A stretch of 64,000 bases of DNA from positions 434,001-498,000 of the forward strand of contig CAVOGJ010000003.1 in assembly GCA_963695405.1 (NCBI GenBank). The letters are read 5' to 3'. Origin of the DNA: CAVOGJ01 sp963695405 (GTDB taxonomy: Bacteria; Planctomycetota; Planctomycetia; Pirellulales; Pirellulaceae). Position 1 is the stretch's first letter; each line of letters opens with the position of its first letter. The translations under genes were made by a program, and so were the position numbers. Below are positions 26,914-34,459 of the stretch, in pieces. The notes beneath the pieces are model-generated. The model did not search any database. It saw only the letters and a program-made list of their open reading frames with translations, and was not told the origin of the DNA.

Positions 26914-27080
26914 ATCACACTGGTGGTCAGTGCGTGGCGTTATACTAAGTTCCTAGCCACGAACAAGATTTTGAGACTTCGCCCGCGTACGCCACCTCGA
27001 TGCTCGCGCACCGCCGCCTGAGGGTGCGCGTCGGTGACTCGACTGAACGATGAGCGAAGACCCGCTGGAGAATCAGTTTC

Positions 27081-28580
27081 ATGCCTGAAGAATCGGCCGC
27101 CAACCCTAGTCGTCCGCAGTCGACATTAACGGATTTCCAGCGGCTCTCGATGATGCTCTTGGAGGACGAGCCCGTCTTGATTCTCGATTCCGAAGGCTAC
27201 ATCCGGCAGATCAATACCGCTGCCGAGCGGACACTCGGCAAAGACGGACGATCTCTAATGGGACTGCCATTCCCGCAGCTGGTGCCAGTCCATCGGCAAG
27301 AGCAAGTCAACGATCTCCTCGACCGTTGCCTCGCTGGCGAAGCGGTCCGCAATGTGGAGTGCGTTCGCCAAGGGACCGGGCAGCTCACTCACCCAGTTTC
27401 GCTGACCTTCGCCCGCATCCAACATGGTGCAGGAAAGCCGACATCGGTCGCCGTCAGCATCAAGGATATCTCGGAACTGAAGCTACTCGAGGCCCGCTTG
27501 CAGCGGATGACCAAAGTGTTCATGGATGCGGATGATCCGATCATGATTCGTGATCTGCAGGGTCGCATCATCGAAGTCAATGATGAAGTCGAACGGACGT
27601 TCGGCTGGTCCCGAGATGAACTGATCGGAAAACGCTCGATCAATGCCTTGCCAGAAGAGTGGCGTGCGAAGTTTGAAGAATTGCTGCAACGTTGCCTTGG
27701 AGGCACACCCATTCGTAATCTCCAGCTGAAGGTGCCAGACAAACAAGGGAATATGATTTATGTACTGGCAACCGTCTCGTTGTTAACTGGCGAATCAGGA
27801 GAACCCCTCGGCATCGCGCAGATTATCAAGAACGTTACAGAATTGAGACTGGCGATGAACGAGATCGAGCGTACCAACAGAGAATTGGAACAGTTTGCGG
27901 CCGTGGTTGCGCACGATTTGCAGCAGCCGCTCAGCACCGTAAAGGGTTACTGCGACCTCATGGAGCGACACCATCGCGAAGAGTTGAGCCCTCAGGCACT
28001 CGATTTCCTGCAAAAGGCGAGCGGTGGCATCCAGCAAGCCCAACGGCTCGTCGGAGAACTGCTCAGATATGCCTGTCTTGATGAACGACCAAAGCCTGCC
28101 AGCCCGACTTCCTGCCGTGATGCCGTCCAGCGAGCGATGGCCAATCTGCAATCGCTCATTCGATCAACCGACGCTGTGATCACCTGCCGCGACTTGCCGT
28201 TCGTTTTGTGTGACGCATCGCAGCTTGTCCAGCTCTTTGAGAACCTGTTGGCAAATGGGCTGAAATACCGCAGTGAGCAGCCACCTCAGATCGAAGTCTC
28301 AGCAGAGCGAGTTGGACATGATAGTGTCATCTGCGTGGCCGACAATGGGATCGGCATCGAACCTGCTCAGCATGCGCGGATTTTCGATATCTTCACTCGC
28401 CTGCACGATAGCGAGGACTACCCGGGCACGGGGATCGGCCTGGCAATTTGCCGCAAAATCGTGGAGCGTCACGGGGGCCGTATCTGGGTGGAATCCGCAA
28501 CTGGCGCCGGCAGCCGGTTCCTTTTCTGCCTGCCTCTACCCGTCGATGATTCTGGCCGAGCCGCGTCACAGGTGGTATGA
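27081..28580 (+). CDS. PAS-PAS sensor histidine kinase
   Basis: This 499-residue kinase has two PAS domains (about residues 20-135, with LILDSEGYIRQINTAAERTL, and about 148-260, with IMIRDLQGRIIEVNDEVERT). A HisKA dimerisation domain follows with the phosphorylated His in AAVVAHDLQQPLSTVKGY. The catalytic domain has N, G1 and G2 boxes (LFENLLANGLKYRS, CVADNGIGIEP, GTGIGLAICRKIVERHGG). There is no transmembrane segment, so it senses an intracellular signal. No response regulator adjoins it. The next gene encodes a protein with a possible PAS-like core. Confidence 0.92.
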   Translation: MPEESAANPSRPQSTLTDFQRLSMMLLEDEPVLILDSEGYIRQINTAAERTLGKDGRSLMGLPFPQLVPVHRQEQVNDLLDRCLAGEAVRNVECVRQGTGQLTHPVSLTFARIQHGAGKPTSVAVSIKDISELKLLEARLQRMTKVFMDADDPIMIRDLQGRIIEVNDEVERTFGWSRDELIGKRSINALPEEWRAKFEELLQRCLGGTPIRNLQLKVPDKQGNMIYVLATVSLLTGESGEPLGIAQIIKNVTELRLAMNEIERTNRELEQFAAVVAHDLQQPLSTVKGYCDLMERHHREELSPQALDFLQKASGGIQQAQRLVGELLRYACLDERPKPASPTSCRDAVQRAMANLQSLIRSTDAVITCRDLPFVLCDASQLVQLFENLLANGLKYRSEQPPQIEVSAERVGHDSVICVADNGIGIEPAQHARIFDIFTRLHDSEDYPGTGIGLAICRKIVERHGGRIWVESATGAGSRFLFCLPLPVDDSGRAASQVV

Positions 28581-28630
28581 TGGAGGTCGGATGTTCCTCA
28601 TAGTCATGTGATTTCACACGATCAGCCGTT

Positions 28631-29185
28631 ATGTCCACCCACATCGCCCGCTACCGCTACCGCGTCAATGCGGCAGATAAGGTAATCTGGGTCGACCCTC
28701 TATGGGTCGCGTTCGCCGAGGAGAACGGCGCTGCCGAGCTGACGCAGGATTCCGTGCTGGGCCGGTGCCTGTGGGGTTTTCTCGCGGATGACGAGACACG
28801 CGAATTGTACAGGAAAATTCACGACCGCGTCCGGTCGAGCGGGAAGTCCGTGGTACTTCCATTTCGTTGTGATTCTCCCTCCTTGCAGCGATACATGCGA
28901 ATGACGATCCGGCCCGAGGACGATGGCCAATTGATGTATGAGAGCCGGTTGCTGCGGGTCGAGCCCCAACGCAAACTCGTCGCTTTGGAGGTGAAGGCAC
29001 CGCGTTCCCATGCAGTGCTCACCATGTGTAGTTGTTGCAAACGAGCGCTACTTGAACCGGCAGGGTGGCTGGAAATGGAAGACGTCTCGGCGCGGTTGAA
29101 GTTGGACACATCGCAAAAGGTTCCCGACCTGCGATATACGACGTGTCCTGACTGTGCTCATTCGCTGGACCATTCCTTGGTCTAG
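28631..29185 (+). CDS. Uncharacterised PAS-like protein with two C-terminal CxxC motifs
   Basis: I do not recognise a named function for this 184-residue protein. The N-terminal two-thirds (RYRVNAADKVIWVDPLWVAF, SVLGRCLWGFLADDETRELY, VVLPFRCDSPSLQRYMRMTI) read like a PAS-type sensory fold. The C-terminal third carries CSCC near residue 135 and TCPDC near residue 173, a plausible zinc- or haem-binding pair. It follows the histidine kinase by 50 bases and precedes tspO by seven, so it may bridge signalling to the TspO-rhodopsin block. Intact and well-started at ATG 28631. Confidence 0.75.
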   Translation: MSTHIARYRYRVNAADKVIWVDPLWVAFAEENGAAELTQDSVLGRCLWGFLADDETRELYRKIHDRVRSSGKSVVLPFRCDSPSLQRYMRMTIRPEDDGQLMYESRLLRVEPQRKLVALEVKAPRSHAVLTMCSCCKRALLEPAGWLEMEDVSARLKLDTSQKVPDLRYTTCPDCAHSLDHSLV

Positions 29186-29192
29186 GTGCCGC

Positions 29193-29702
29193 ATGGCTGA
29201 ATCCGTTCGCCCCCTGATGACAACTCGCACCCGCTGGGGCGGATTGGCTGCCTTCCTGACGGTGTGCTTGTTCGCGGGAGGTCTGGGGGCCTTGGCAACC
29301 ACGCCGCAACTTGACACTTGGTATCGCACCCTGGCCAAACCGACGTGGAATCCGCCCGATCGGGTTTTCGGGCCGGTTTGGACCACGCTCTACATCCTGA
29401 TGGCGGTGGCGGGCTGGCTGGTGTGGAGTCGCACAGGTTGGCGATCGGCCTCGATGTCACTGCTGCTCTTTGGCGGGCAGCTTGTGCTAAACGTGGCTTG
29501 GTCCTGGATTTTTTTCGGCATGCATGCGCCCGGCTGGGCCTTCTTCGAGATCCTCCTGCTGTGGCTGGCCGTCACCGCCACCATGATCGCATTCTTTCGC
29601 CACTCAAGGCTGGCTGGCTGGCTACTGGTACCCTACTTGGTTTGGATCAGTTTTGCCGGCGTGCTGAATTTCACCATTTGGCGCATGAACATCGGCGCAT
29701 GA
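29193..29702 (+). CDS. tspO: TspO/MBR family tryptophan-rich sensory protein
   Basis: This 169-residue membrane protein has the five-helix TspO pattern with the family signature WNPPDRVFGPVWTTLYILMAVAGWLVW and the C-terminal LVPYLVWISFAGVLNFTIWRMN. TspO proteins bind porphyrins and cholesterol-like ligands. In phototrophic proteobacteria they modulate carotenoid and bacteriochlorophyll gene expression in response to oxygen and light. The start is ATG 29193, seven bases after the upstream stop. Its position about 780 bases before a rhodopsin-carotenoid operon on the same strand makes a pigment- or light-related role attractive; that is inference. Confidence 0.92.
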   Translation: MAESVRPLMTTRTRWGGLAAFLTVCLFAGGLGALATTPQLDTWYRTLAKPTWNPPDRVFGPVWTTLYILMAVAGWLVWSRTGWRSASMSLLLFGGQLVLNVAWSWIFFGMHAPGWAFFEILLLWLAVTATMIAFFRHSRLAGWLLVPYLVWISFAGVLNFTIWRMNIGA

Positions 29703-29727
29703 ACATCGGCACTGAACGAGCCTCTGA

Positions 29728-30222
29728 ATGTCCGAACTGGCCGCCTATCACGAAGCGGGACACGCATTCATGGCGATCTACGTAGGAGCGCGGGTACGAT
29801 CGATCAGTATCGATCCCGCGTGGGATGACGGTCCCTTGAGGGAAGCTGACATCCAAGTCGAGTGGCCCGCGAGACAGTTTTCTCAGCGGCAGTTGAGAGA
29901 GTTCGCGGTGTGTGTCGCGCTCGCGGGTCCCGTCGCCGAGATGATTCATACGGGCGAACCGTATCATCCGGGGTTCATCGCCGCCTGGGCGGCCGATTGG
30001 GAGGCCGCGTGGCAAGACGCGAGCAGACTGTTCACGACGGAACGGGAAACGCTGGCCTACTTGGAGCAGCGGGTCGCTCAGCTGTACCGTCTGCTTTACA
30101 GGGATGAACACTGGGCCGCCTTGGCTGCGATCGTGGACGAATTGCTGGCACACGAAACGCTCGCAGGCGAGCAGGTGCATGCCACCTACCGTCAATGGAT
30201 GGGTGGATCACCGCGCCGGTAG
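29728..30222 (+). CDS. Stand-alone FtsH/M41-like zinc peptidase domain protein
   Basis: This 164-residue protein begins with AAYHEAGHAFMAIYVGARV, which contains the HEAGH zinc-binding motif of M41 (FtsH) peptidases. Further on, FAVCVALAGPVAEMIHTG matches the usual AGxxAE helix of that domain, and a helical C-terminal region follows. There is no AAA ATPase domain and no transmembrane segment. It could be a self-contained protease or a degenerate regulator. It lies 25 bases after tspO and about 260 bases before the rhodopsin gene, on the same strand. Confidence 0.75.
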   Translation: MSELAAYHEAGHAFMAIYVGARVRSISIDPAWDDGPLREADIQVEWPARQFSQRQLREFAVCVALAGPVAEMIHTGEPYHPGFIAAWAADWEAAWQDASRLFTTERETLAYLEQRVAQLYRLLYRDEHWAALAAIVDELLAHETLAGEQVHATYRQWMGGSPRR

Positions 30223-30481
30223 CCAATCCCTGTCGACTTCACGCGACGGGCACTACCCGCCTGGCCACGCACGTCGAAAGACGCGGGCGTAGGGTGGAGC
30301 CGGGAGGTCGTTCGAGTCGCTGAGCGGCTTGGCTTCGGTTTCCCGAGATAGTCCATGCCCATTCGTGGCCGCCGGTTAATGGTGCTTACTCGGCCCGGTT
30401 CGTTGGGGACGGGCAAGGGTTGATGTCTCGTCTCCAACGCTCCCCGTAGGCGTGGAGGGTCTGTCTGCATTCGAGGTTTCT
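30223..30481. promoter_or_regulatory. Leader/promoter region of the rhodopsin-carotenoid operon
   Basis: This 259-base gap is the only sizeable space upstream of the six-gene phototrophy operon, so it probably holds its promoter. A GAGG Shine-Dalgarno sits five bases before the rhodopsin ATG. I see no clear -35/-10 pair and no strong terminator-like hairpin. The region is not coding in any convincing frame. Confidence 0.4.
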
Positions 30482-31327
30482 ATGAGTGGGCTCACACTAT
30501 TGGCAGCCATGCCGAGCTTGTCTGTGTTCCAGTACAGTCTCGTTGACAACATCTTTTCCATGACGGTCGCGACCATGGGTGCCGCGGCGTTGTTCTTCTT
30601 CCTCTCGCGGTCGACGATTGGCGCTGCCTATCGTCCCGCGCTGATGGTGTCAGGAATCGTTGTTTCGATAGCCTGTTATCACTATTTTATGATCCGGCAC
30701 AGTTGGCAGGATGCCTACACACTTGCCGAAGGCGGCTATGTGGGTTCGGGTGCCGCCTTTAACGACTTCTATCGCTATGCCGACTGGATCTTGACCGTGC
30801 CGCTGCTGCTCGTCGAGTTGGTGGTGGTGATGCGGCTGGCAAAGGATCGGGCGAGTTCCATTCTCACCCGCCTCGTCATCGCCGCGGCAGCCATGATCGC
30901 CTTGGGATATCCGGGAGAGGTCATTTCCTCGCCTGAGGGACAAACAATGCGTCTCGTCTGGGGAGCATTGTCGTGTATTCCGTTTGTTTACATCCTGTTC
31001 GTTCTCTGGGTGGAGCTCACGAAGTCGCTCGAGACGCAACCACAATCGGCTCGCGGGTTGATTCAACTAGCCCGATGGGTCATCGTCATCACGTGGTTCG
31101 TATATCCCATTGCTTACGGGCTGGGCAGCACCACGGCCGCCTTGACGGCGCGGGCCGGTGGGGCGGTGGACCCGAGCGGCGTGGTCGGCCTGCAAGTCGG
31201 TTATGCCATCGCTGACATGGCCGCTAAGGCGGGATTCGGTGTCTTGATCTACTTTATCGCCCGTGCGAAGACAGAAGAGGACCTCGCCAAGGGGATCGCT
31301 CTCGACGCCGTACCATCTCCCGCTTAA
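30482..31327 (+). CDS. Proton-pumping microbial rhodopsin with carotenoid-antenna glycine
   Basis: This seven-helix retinal protein of 281 residues should be a light-driven outward proton pump in the inner membrane. Helix C reads YRYADWILTVPLLLVEL: Arg98, proton acceptor Asp101, Thr105 and proton donor Glu112, i.e. the DTE pattern of proteorhodopsin and xanthorhodopsin. His67 in helix B matches the acceptor-partner His. Leu109 is at the spectral-tuning position and predicts green absorption. Helix G has Asp245 and the retinal Schiff-base Lys249 (IADMAAKAGF). In helix E, VWGALS puts Gly161 where bacteriorhodopsin has Trp138, the fenestration that admits a carotenoid antenna in xanthorhodopsin. 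Start ATG 30482 has GAGG upstream. The adjacent genes make its retinal. Confidence 0.95.
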   Translation: MSGLTLLAAMPSLSVFQYSLVDNIFSMTVATMGAAALFFFLSRSTIGAAYRPALMVSGIVVSIACYHYFMIRHSWQDAYTLAEGGYVGSGAAFNDFYRYADWILTVPLLLVELVVVMRLAKDRASSILTRLVIAAAAMIALGYPGEVISSPEGQTMRLVWGALSCIPFVYILFVLWVELTKSLETQPQSARGLIQLARWVIVITWFVYPIAYGLGSTTAALTARAGGAVDPSGVVGLQVGYAIADMAAKAGFGVLIYFIARAKTEEDLAKGIALDAVPSPA

Positions 31328-31337
31328 GGGAATCGAG

Positions 31338-32295
31338 ATGCACTCGATCGTCGTGGCTAGTCTTGCCATTTGCATCGCGCTTGCCTTTTGGGCAGGCGTG
31401 ATGTTTTCCATGCCGCTGCAAGTTACGGTCCTAGCGTTCGCAGTGGCTGGGATCGGTTTGCCACACGGCGGTTTCGACCACTGGACCGGTCGGCGGCTGG
31501 TCGAGAGAGGAATTTTCCGAAACATGAGTACCTTCCTCGCCGCCTACCTCGCGGTGCTATCGCTGGTCGTCATTGGCTGGTATGCAGCACCCCTTTTTAC
31601 CCTGCTCGCCTTCTTTGCACTTTCCGCCTGGCACTTTGGTCTGGAGGAAGAGGATGAGCGAACGAGTTCTCTCCAGCCCTTGGAATGGTTGGGAATGGTG
31701 GCTCGCGGGGGTATGGTCATCTGGGTGCCGGCTGTCTTTCAAGCCTCTGCAGTCGAACGTTTGCTGCTGGCGATCATCCCTGACGGATCGGTCGCCACGG
31801 CACAAGCCGCCGTCATCTGTCTGCGGACTCTGGCGCCGCTACTAGGCGTCCTCACCATCTTCGACGTCTGGACGCATTGGAACAGGCCACAAAGGACGGG
31901 GACTTCATCTTCTTCGCTTCGATGGACGGCCTTGTTGCGGATCGCTTGCTTTGGCCTCCTTTTTGCAACAGCGCCACCGCTCATCTCATTCGGCGTTTAC
32001 TTCTGCGGGTGGCATTCCATTCGCGGGCTGCTTCACCTGAGGCGCAGAGTTTGGACTTTCGACACCGCAATTCGTGAGAAGCCTGCTTCCCATTACCTCT
32101 TTGGCGATCCTCCTGATGGGTCTTGGATTTCTGTATTGGCGTCCCCTGCTCACACTGACCGACGCGGCCCTGCGAACGACGTTCATCGGTTTGAGTGCAT
32201 TGGCGGTGCCCCACTTGCTCCTGCACATTTTGGCCGACGAGCAATCAGGAACTTTATTGTCGCACCGGCCAAGCGCCTCGGGGGGCCACACATGA
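31338..32295 (+). pseudogene. blh: Brp/Blh-type beta-carotene 15,15'-dioxygenase, with an apparent 1-bp frameshift
   Basis: This membrane enzyme cleaves beta-carotene to retinal. The N-terminal part shows the family histidines in GIGLPHGGFDHWTG, FALSAWHFGLEEE and FCGWHSIRGLLHL. After about 32050 that frame turns into non-membrane sequence and would run into crtY. The missing C-terminal helices (LPITSLAILLMGLGFLYW and VPHLLLHILADE) are found in the next frame and end at TGA 32295, overlapping the crtY ATG. One extra base between about 32045 and 32075, possibly in the TTT at 32050-32052, explains this. The interruption may be a sequencing error, since all surrounding pigment genes are intact. 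Start ATG 31338 has AAGG upstream. Confidence 0.85.
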
Positions 32296-33479
32296 GCGTT
32301 TCGAGTTATGACTACATTCTTGTCGGAGGTGGACTGCAGGCTGGGCTGTTGATCCTTGCGATTCGCTACCACCAACCGCGGTCGACCGTTCTGCTTATCG
32401 AGAAAGACGCGCAACTCGCCGGCAATCACACGTGGTCTTTCCACGCGACAGACATTCCCGCCGCCGCAAGGCTCTGGTGCGCCGACCTGCCTGCTACGTA
32501 TTGGGACGGCTACTCGGTGATTTTCCCGGACTATCAGCGGCACGTCGAATTGAAGTACGCTTCGATGGCTTCTCGCGATTTTGCTCGGATCGTGCGGGAA
32601 TGCGAAGAGGTGGATGCTTTCCGCCGACATTTGACGATCATGAACGGTCAAACCGTCACGACGATTACGCCACAGCACGTCGTGACAGAATCCGGACAGC
32701 AGATCGAGGGGACCGTCGTCATCGACTGCCGCGGACCAACGCATGTCCCGTGTGCGTCGACCAGTGCCGCTGGGTTTCAAAAGTTTCACGGCATCGAGGT
32801 GGAAATCGGGCAGGATTGGCCACGAGATATCCCCGACCTGATGGACAGTCGACTTTGTCAAAACGATGGCTTTCGTTTTCGCTACATCTTGCCGTTTTCT
32901 CGCCGACGCATCCTCGTGGAGGACACATGCTTCTCAGACAATCGTCGTCTGGACGCCGCGGAGTGTCGTCGGCAATCCGAGGGCTACCTGCGGCAGCAGG
33001 GAATACGTGACTGGACGATCCTTCGCCAAGAGAGCGGGTGCCTTCCCATGCCATACGGCGACCATGAGGGCCCCCAAGCCACGCTTCCGCTGCGAGGAGG
33101 ATACGCGGGAGGATGGTTCCACGCCGCGACCGGATACTCCTTCTCGTTGGCAGTCCGCTTCGCCGAGGCTGTCGCCAACGTCCTACCGGAAGAAGCTTCC
33201 GCCAGCGTTCAGCAATTGAAAGCGAGTCACGAATTTCAAAGCCAATTTGCGCGGTTCTTGAATCGCATGCTGTTCCGGATGGTACGGCCCGAAACACGTT
33301 GGCAGCTATTTCGACGCTTCTACCGCGTTCTGAGCGAGGAGGCCATTGCTCGCTTTTACGCTCACGAATTCACCCGGGCCGATGCAGCCAAGCTAGTGAT
33401 CGGCCTTCCGCCGGCGGGATTAACACCGTTCCGCTTCCTGAAATCGTATGAGGCGATGTCATGTCCAGCTGCATCCTAG
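32292..33479 (+). CDS. crtY: Lycopene beta-cyclase (CrtY type)
   Basis: This FAD/NAD(P)-binding enzyme cyclises lycopene to beta-carotene, the substrate for blh. The N-terminal YDYILVGGGLQAGLLILAI dinucleotide fold and the CrtY hallmark NHTWSFHATDIP are visible. Also present are VIDCRGPTHVP, FRYILPFSRRRILVEDTCFSD and GGYAGGWFHAATGYSF. The ATG at 32292 overlaps the blh stop (ATGA), and the 395-residue product has the expected family length. The apparent 738-residue open frame that joins it to blh comes from the frameshift in blh and should not be read as a fusion enzyme. Confidence 0.92.
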   Translation: MSVSSYDYILVGGGLQAGLLILAIRYHQPRSTVLLIEKDAQLAGNHTWSFHATDIPAAARLWCADLPATYWDGYSVIFPDYQRHVELKYASMASRDFARIVRECEEVDAFRRHLTIMNGQTVTTITPQHVVTESGQQIEGTVVIDCRGPTHVPCASTSAAGFQKFHGIEVEIGQDWPRDIPDLMDSRLCQNDGFRFRYILPFSRRRILVEDTCFSDNRRLDAAECRRQSEGYLRQQGIRDWTILRQESGCLPMPYGDHEGPQATLPLRGGYAGGWFHAATGYSFSLAVRFAEAVANVLPEEASASVQQLKASHEFQSQFARFLNRMLFRMVRPETRWQLFRRFYRVLSEEAIARFYAHEFTRADAAKLVIGLPPAGLTPFRFLKSYEAMSCPAAS

Positions 33480-34459
33480 ACCGCTGGCAGACGCCGCTTG
33501 GCTATTTGCCCAGCGGTGACCTCGAAGGGTCGGTACCCGATCGATTGTGGCGGCAGGCGCTCGAAAAGCCGGTGCGCCATTTTCTCGAACGCCCCGGGAA
33601 ACGAGTTCGTGCCGATCTGGTACGCATTGCCTACGGTTTAGCCGGTGGCGAAGATACCGCGCCGCAGGGGTTAGTGGAGTTCGTCGAGCTGATGCATGCC
33701 GGGTCGCTGGTCGTCGACGACATCGAGGACGGGTCGGAATTACGTCGAGGTCAGCCTGCACTGCACCACGTTTTCGGCCTTCCTGTAGCGCTGAACTCTG
33801 GCAATTGGATGTACTTTTCGGGCCTGGAACACCTTGCGGACGTTCGTGTCGAGTCGGATCGCTGCCTGACGATGTTGCGGCAAGCCTTAGCGGTCATTCG
33901 CCGCTGCCACGAAGGGCAGGCGCTCGATCTGGCAGTCAGCATAGATACGTTGGCAGCTGAAGAAGTCTTGCCGATGGCAGTCACCATTTCTCGGCGCAGA
34001 ACGGGTGCCTTTACGGCGCTCGCTGCTTGGTTGGGAGCGATGGCCGCCGGCGCGGACGAAACCTGCTGCGATCGCCTTGCCGATTTTGGCATGCGATTGG
34101 GCACGGCACTGCAAATGCAGAACGATCTTGTCGAGCTACGCAACATGGTGGCGGGGGCCAGCCGTTGGGATGATCTGGCGAATGCCCGCGTCACCTGGCC
34201 CTGGGCATGGCTCGTCGAGTCGGCGGATGCCGACCAGTTCCAACACCTACGAGGGCTACTCTCCGCGGAGAATAGCACGGAGAGTACGCTGGTCGACTGC
34301 GCGAGGCTTCTCCTGCGGGCCGTCGAGAGTCGCGGACGGCAGCGCGTCCGCACGGCGTTGCAGGAGGCGGTCGCAGATTTGGCACGCGTCCACCGCAGCA
34401 ATACCTGGATCGGACGTCTCGATCAAATCATCACCCAACTCGAGAAGAGCTATGTGTGA
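33461..34459 (+). CDS. crtE: Polyprenyl diphosphate synthase (geranylgeranyl diphosphate synthase)
   Basis: This trans-prenyltransferase probably makes geranylgeranyl diphosphate for phytoene. The first aspartate-rich motif is DDIEDGSELRRG (DDxxD). The second is replaced by QMQNDLVELRN, where the usual DDxxD has become NDLVE. The conserved GKRVRADLVRIAYGLAGG, MHAGSLVVDDIED and GQALDL elements are present. It starts inside the end of crtY and overlaps crtI, so it is translationally embedded in the pigment operon. The altered second motif is known in some CrtE-like enzymes, but activity should not be taken for granted. Confidence 0.88.
   Translation: MSSCILDRWQTPLGYLPSGDLEGSVPDRLWRQALEKPVRHFLERPGKRVRADLVRIAYGLAGGEDTAPQGLVEFVELMHAGSLVVDDIEDGSELRRGQPALHHVFGLPVALNSGNWMYFSGLEHLADVRVESDRCLTMLRQALAVIRRCHEGQALDLAVSIDTLAAEEVLPMAVTISRRRTGAFTALAAWLGAMAAGADETCCDRLADFGMRLGTALQMQNDLVELRNMVAGASRWDDLANARVTWPWAWLVESADADQFQHLRGLLSAENSTESTLVDCARLLLRAVESRGRQRVRTALQEAVADLARVHRSNTWIGRLDQIITQLEKSYV

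Noticed and set aside
26925..26975. Terminator after the MutS-like gene
   Set aside because: CACTG/CAGTG can pair with a five-base stem but no T-run follows, so it is too weak to call.
31263..33479. A single 738-residue Blh-CrtY fusion enzyme
   Set aside because: The junction segment is not protein-like, the missing Blh helices are in the adjacent frame, and crtY has its own ATGA-coupled start at 32292. The fusion is an artefact of a frameshift.
34005..34451. N-terminal extension of crtI (frame open from 34005)
   Set aside because: It lies on top of crtE, is Arg/Ser/Pro-rich shadow sequence, and family similarity begins after ATG 34452.
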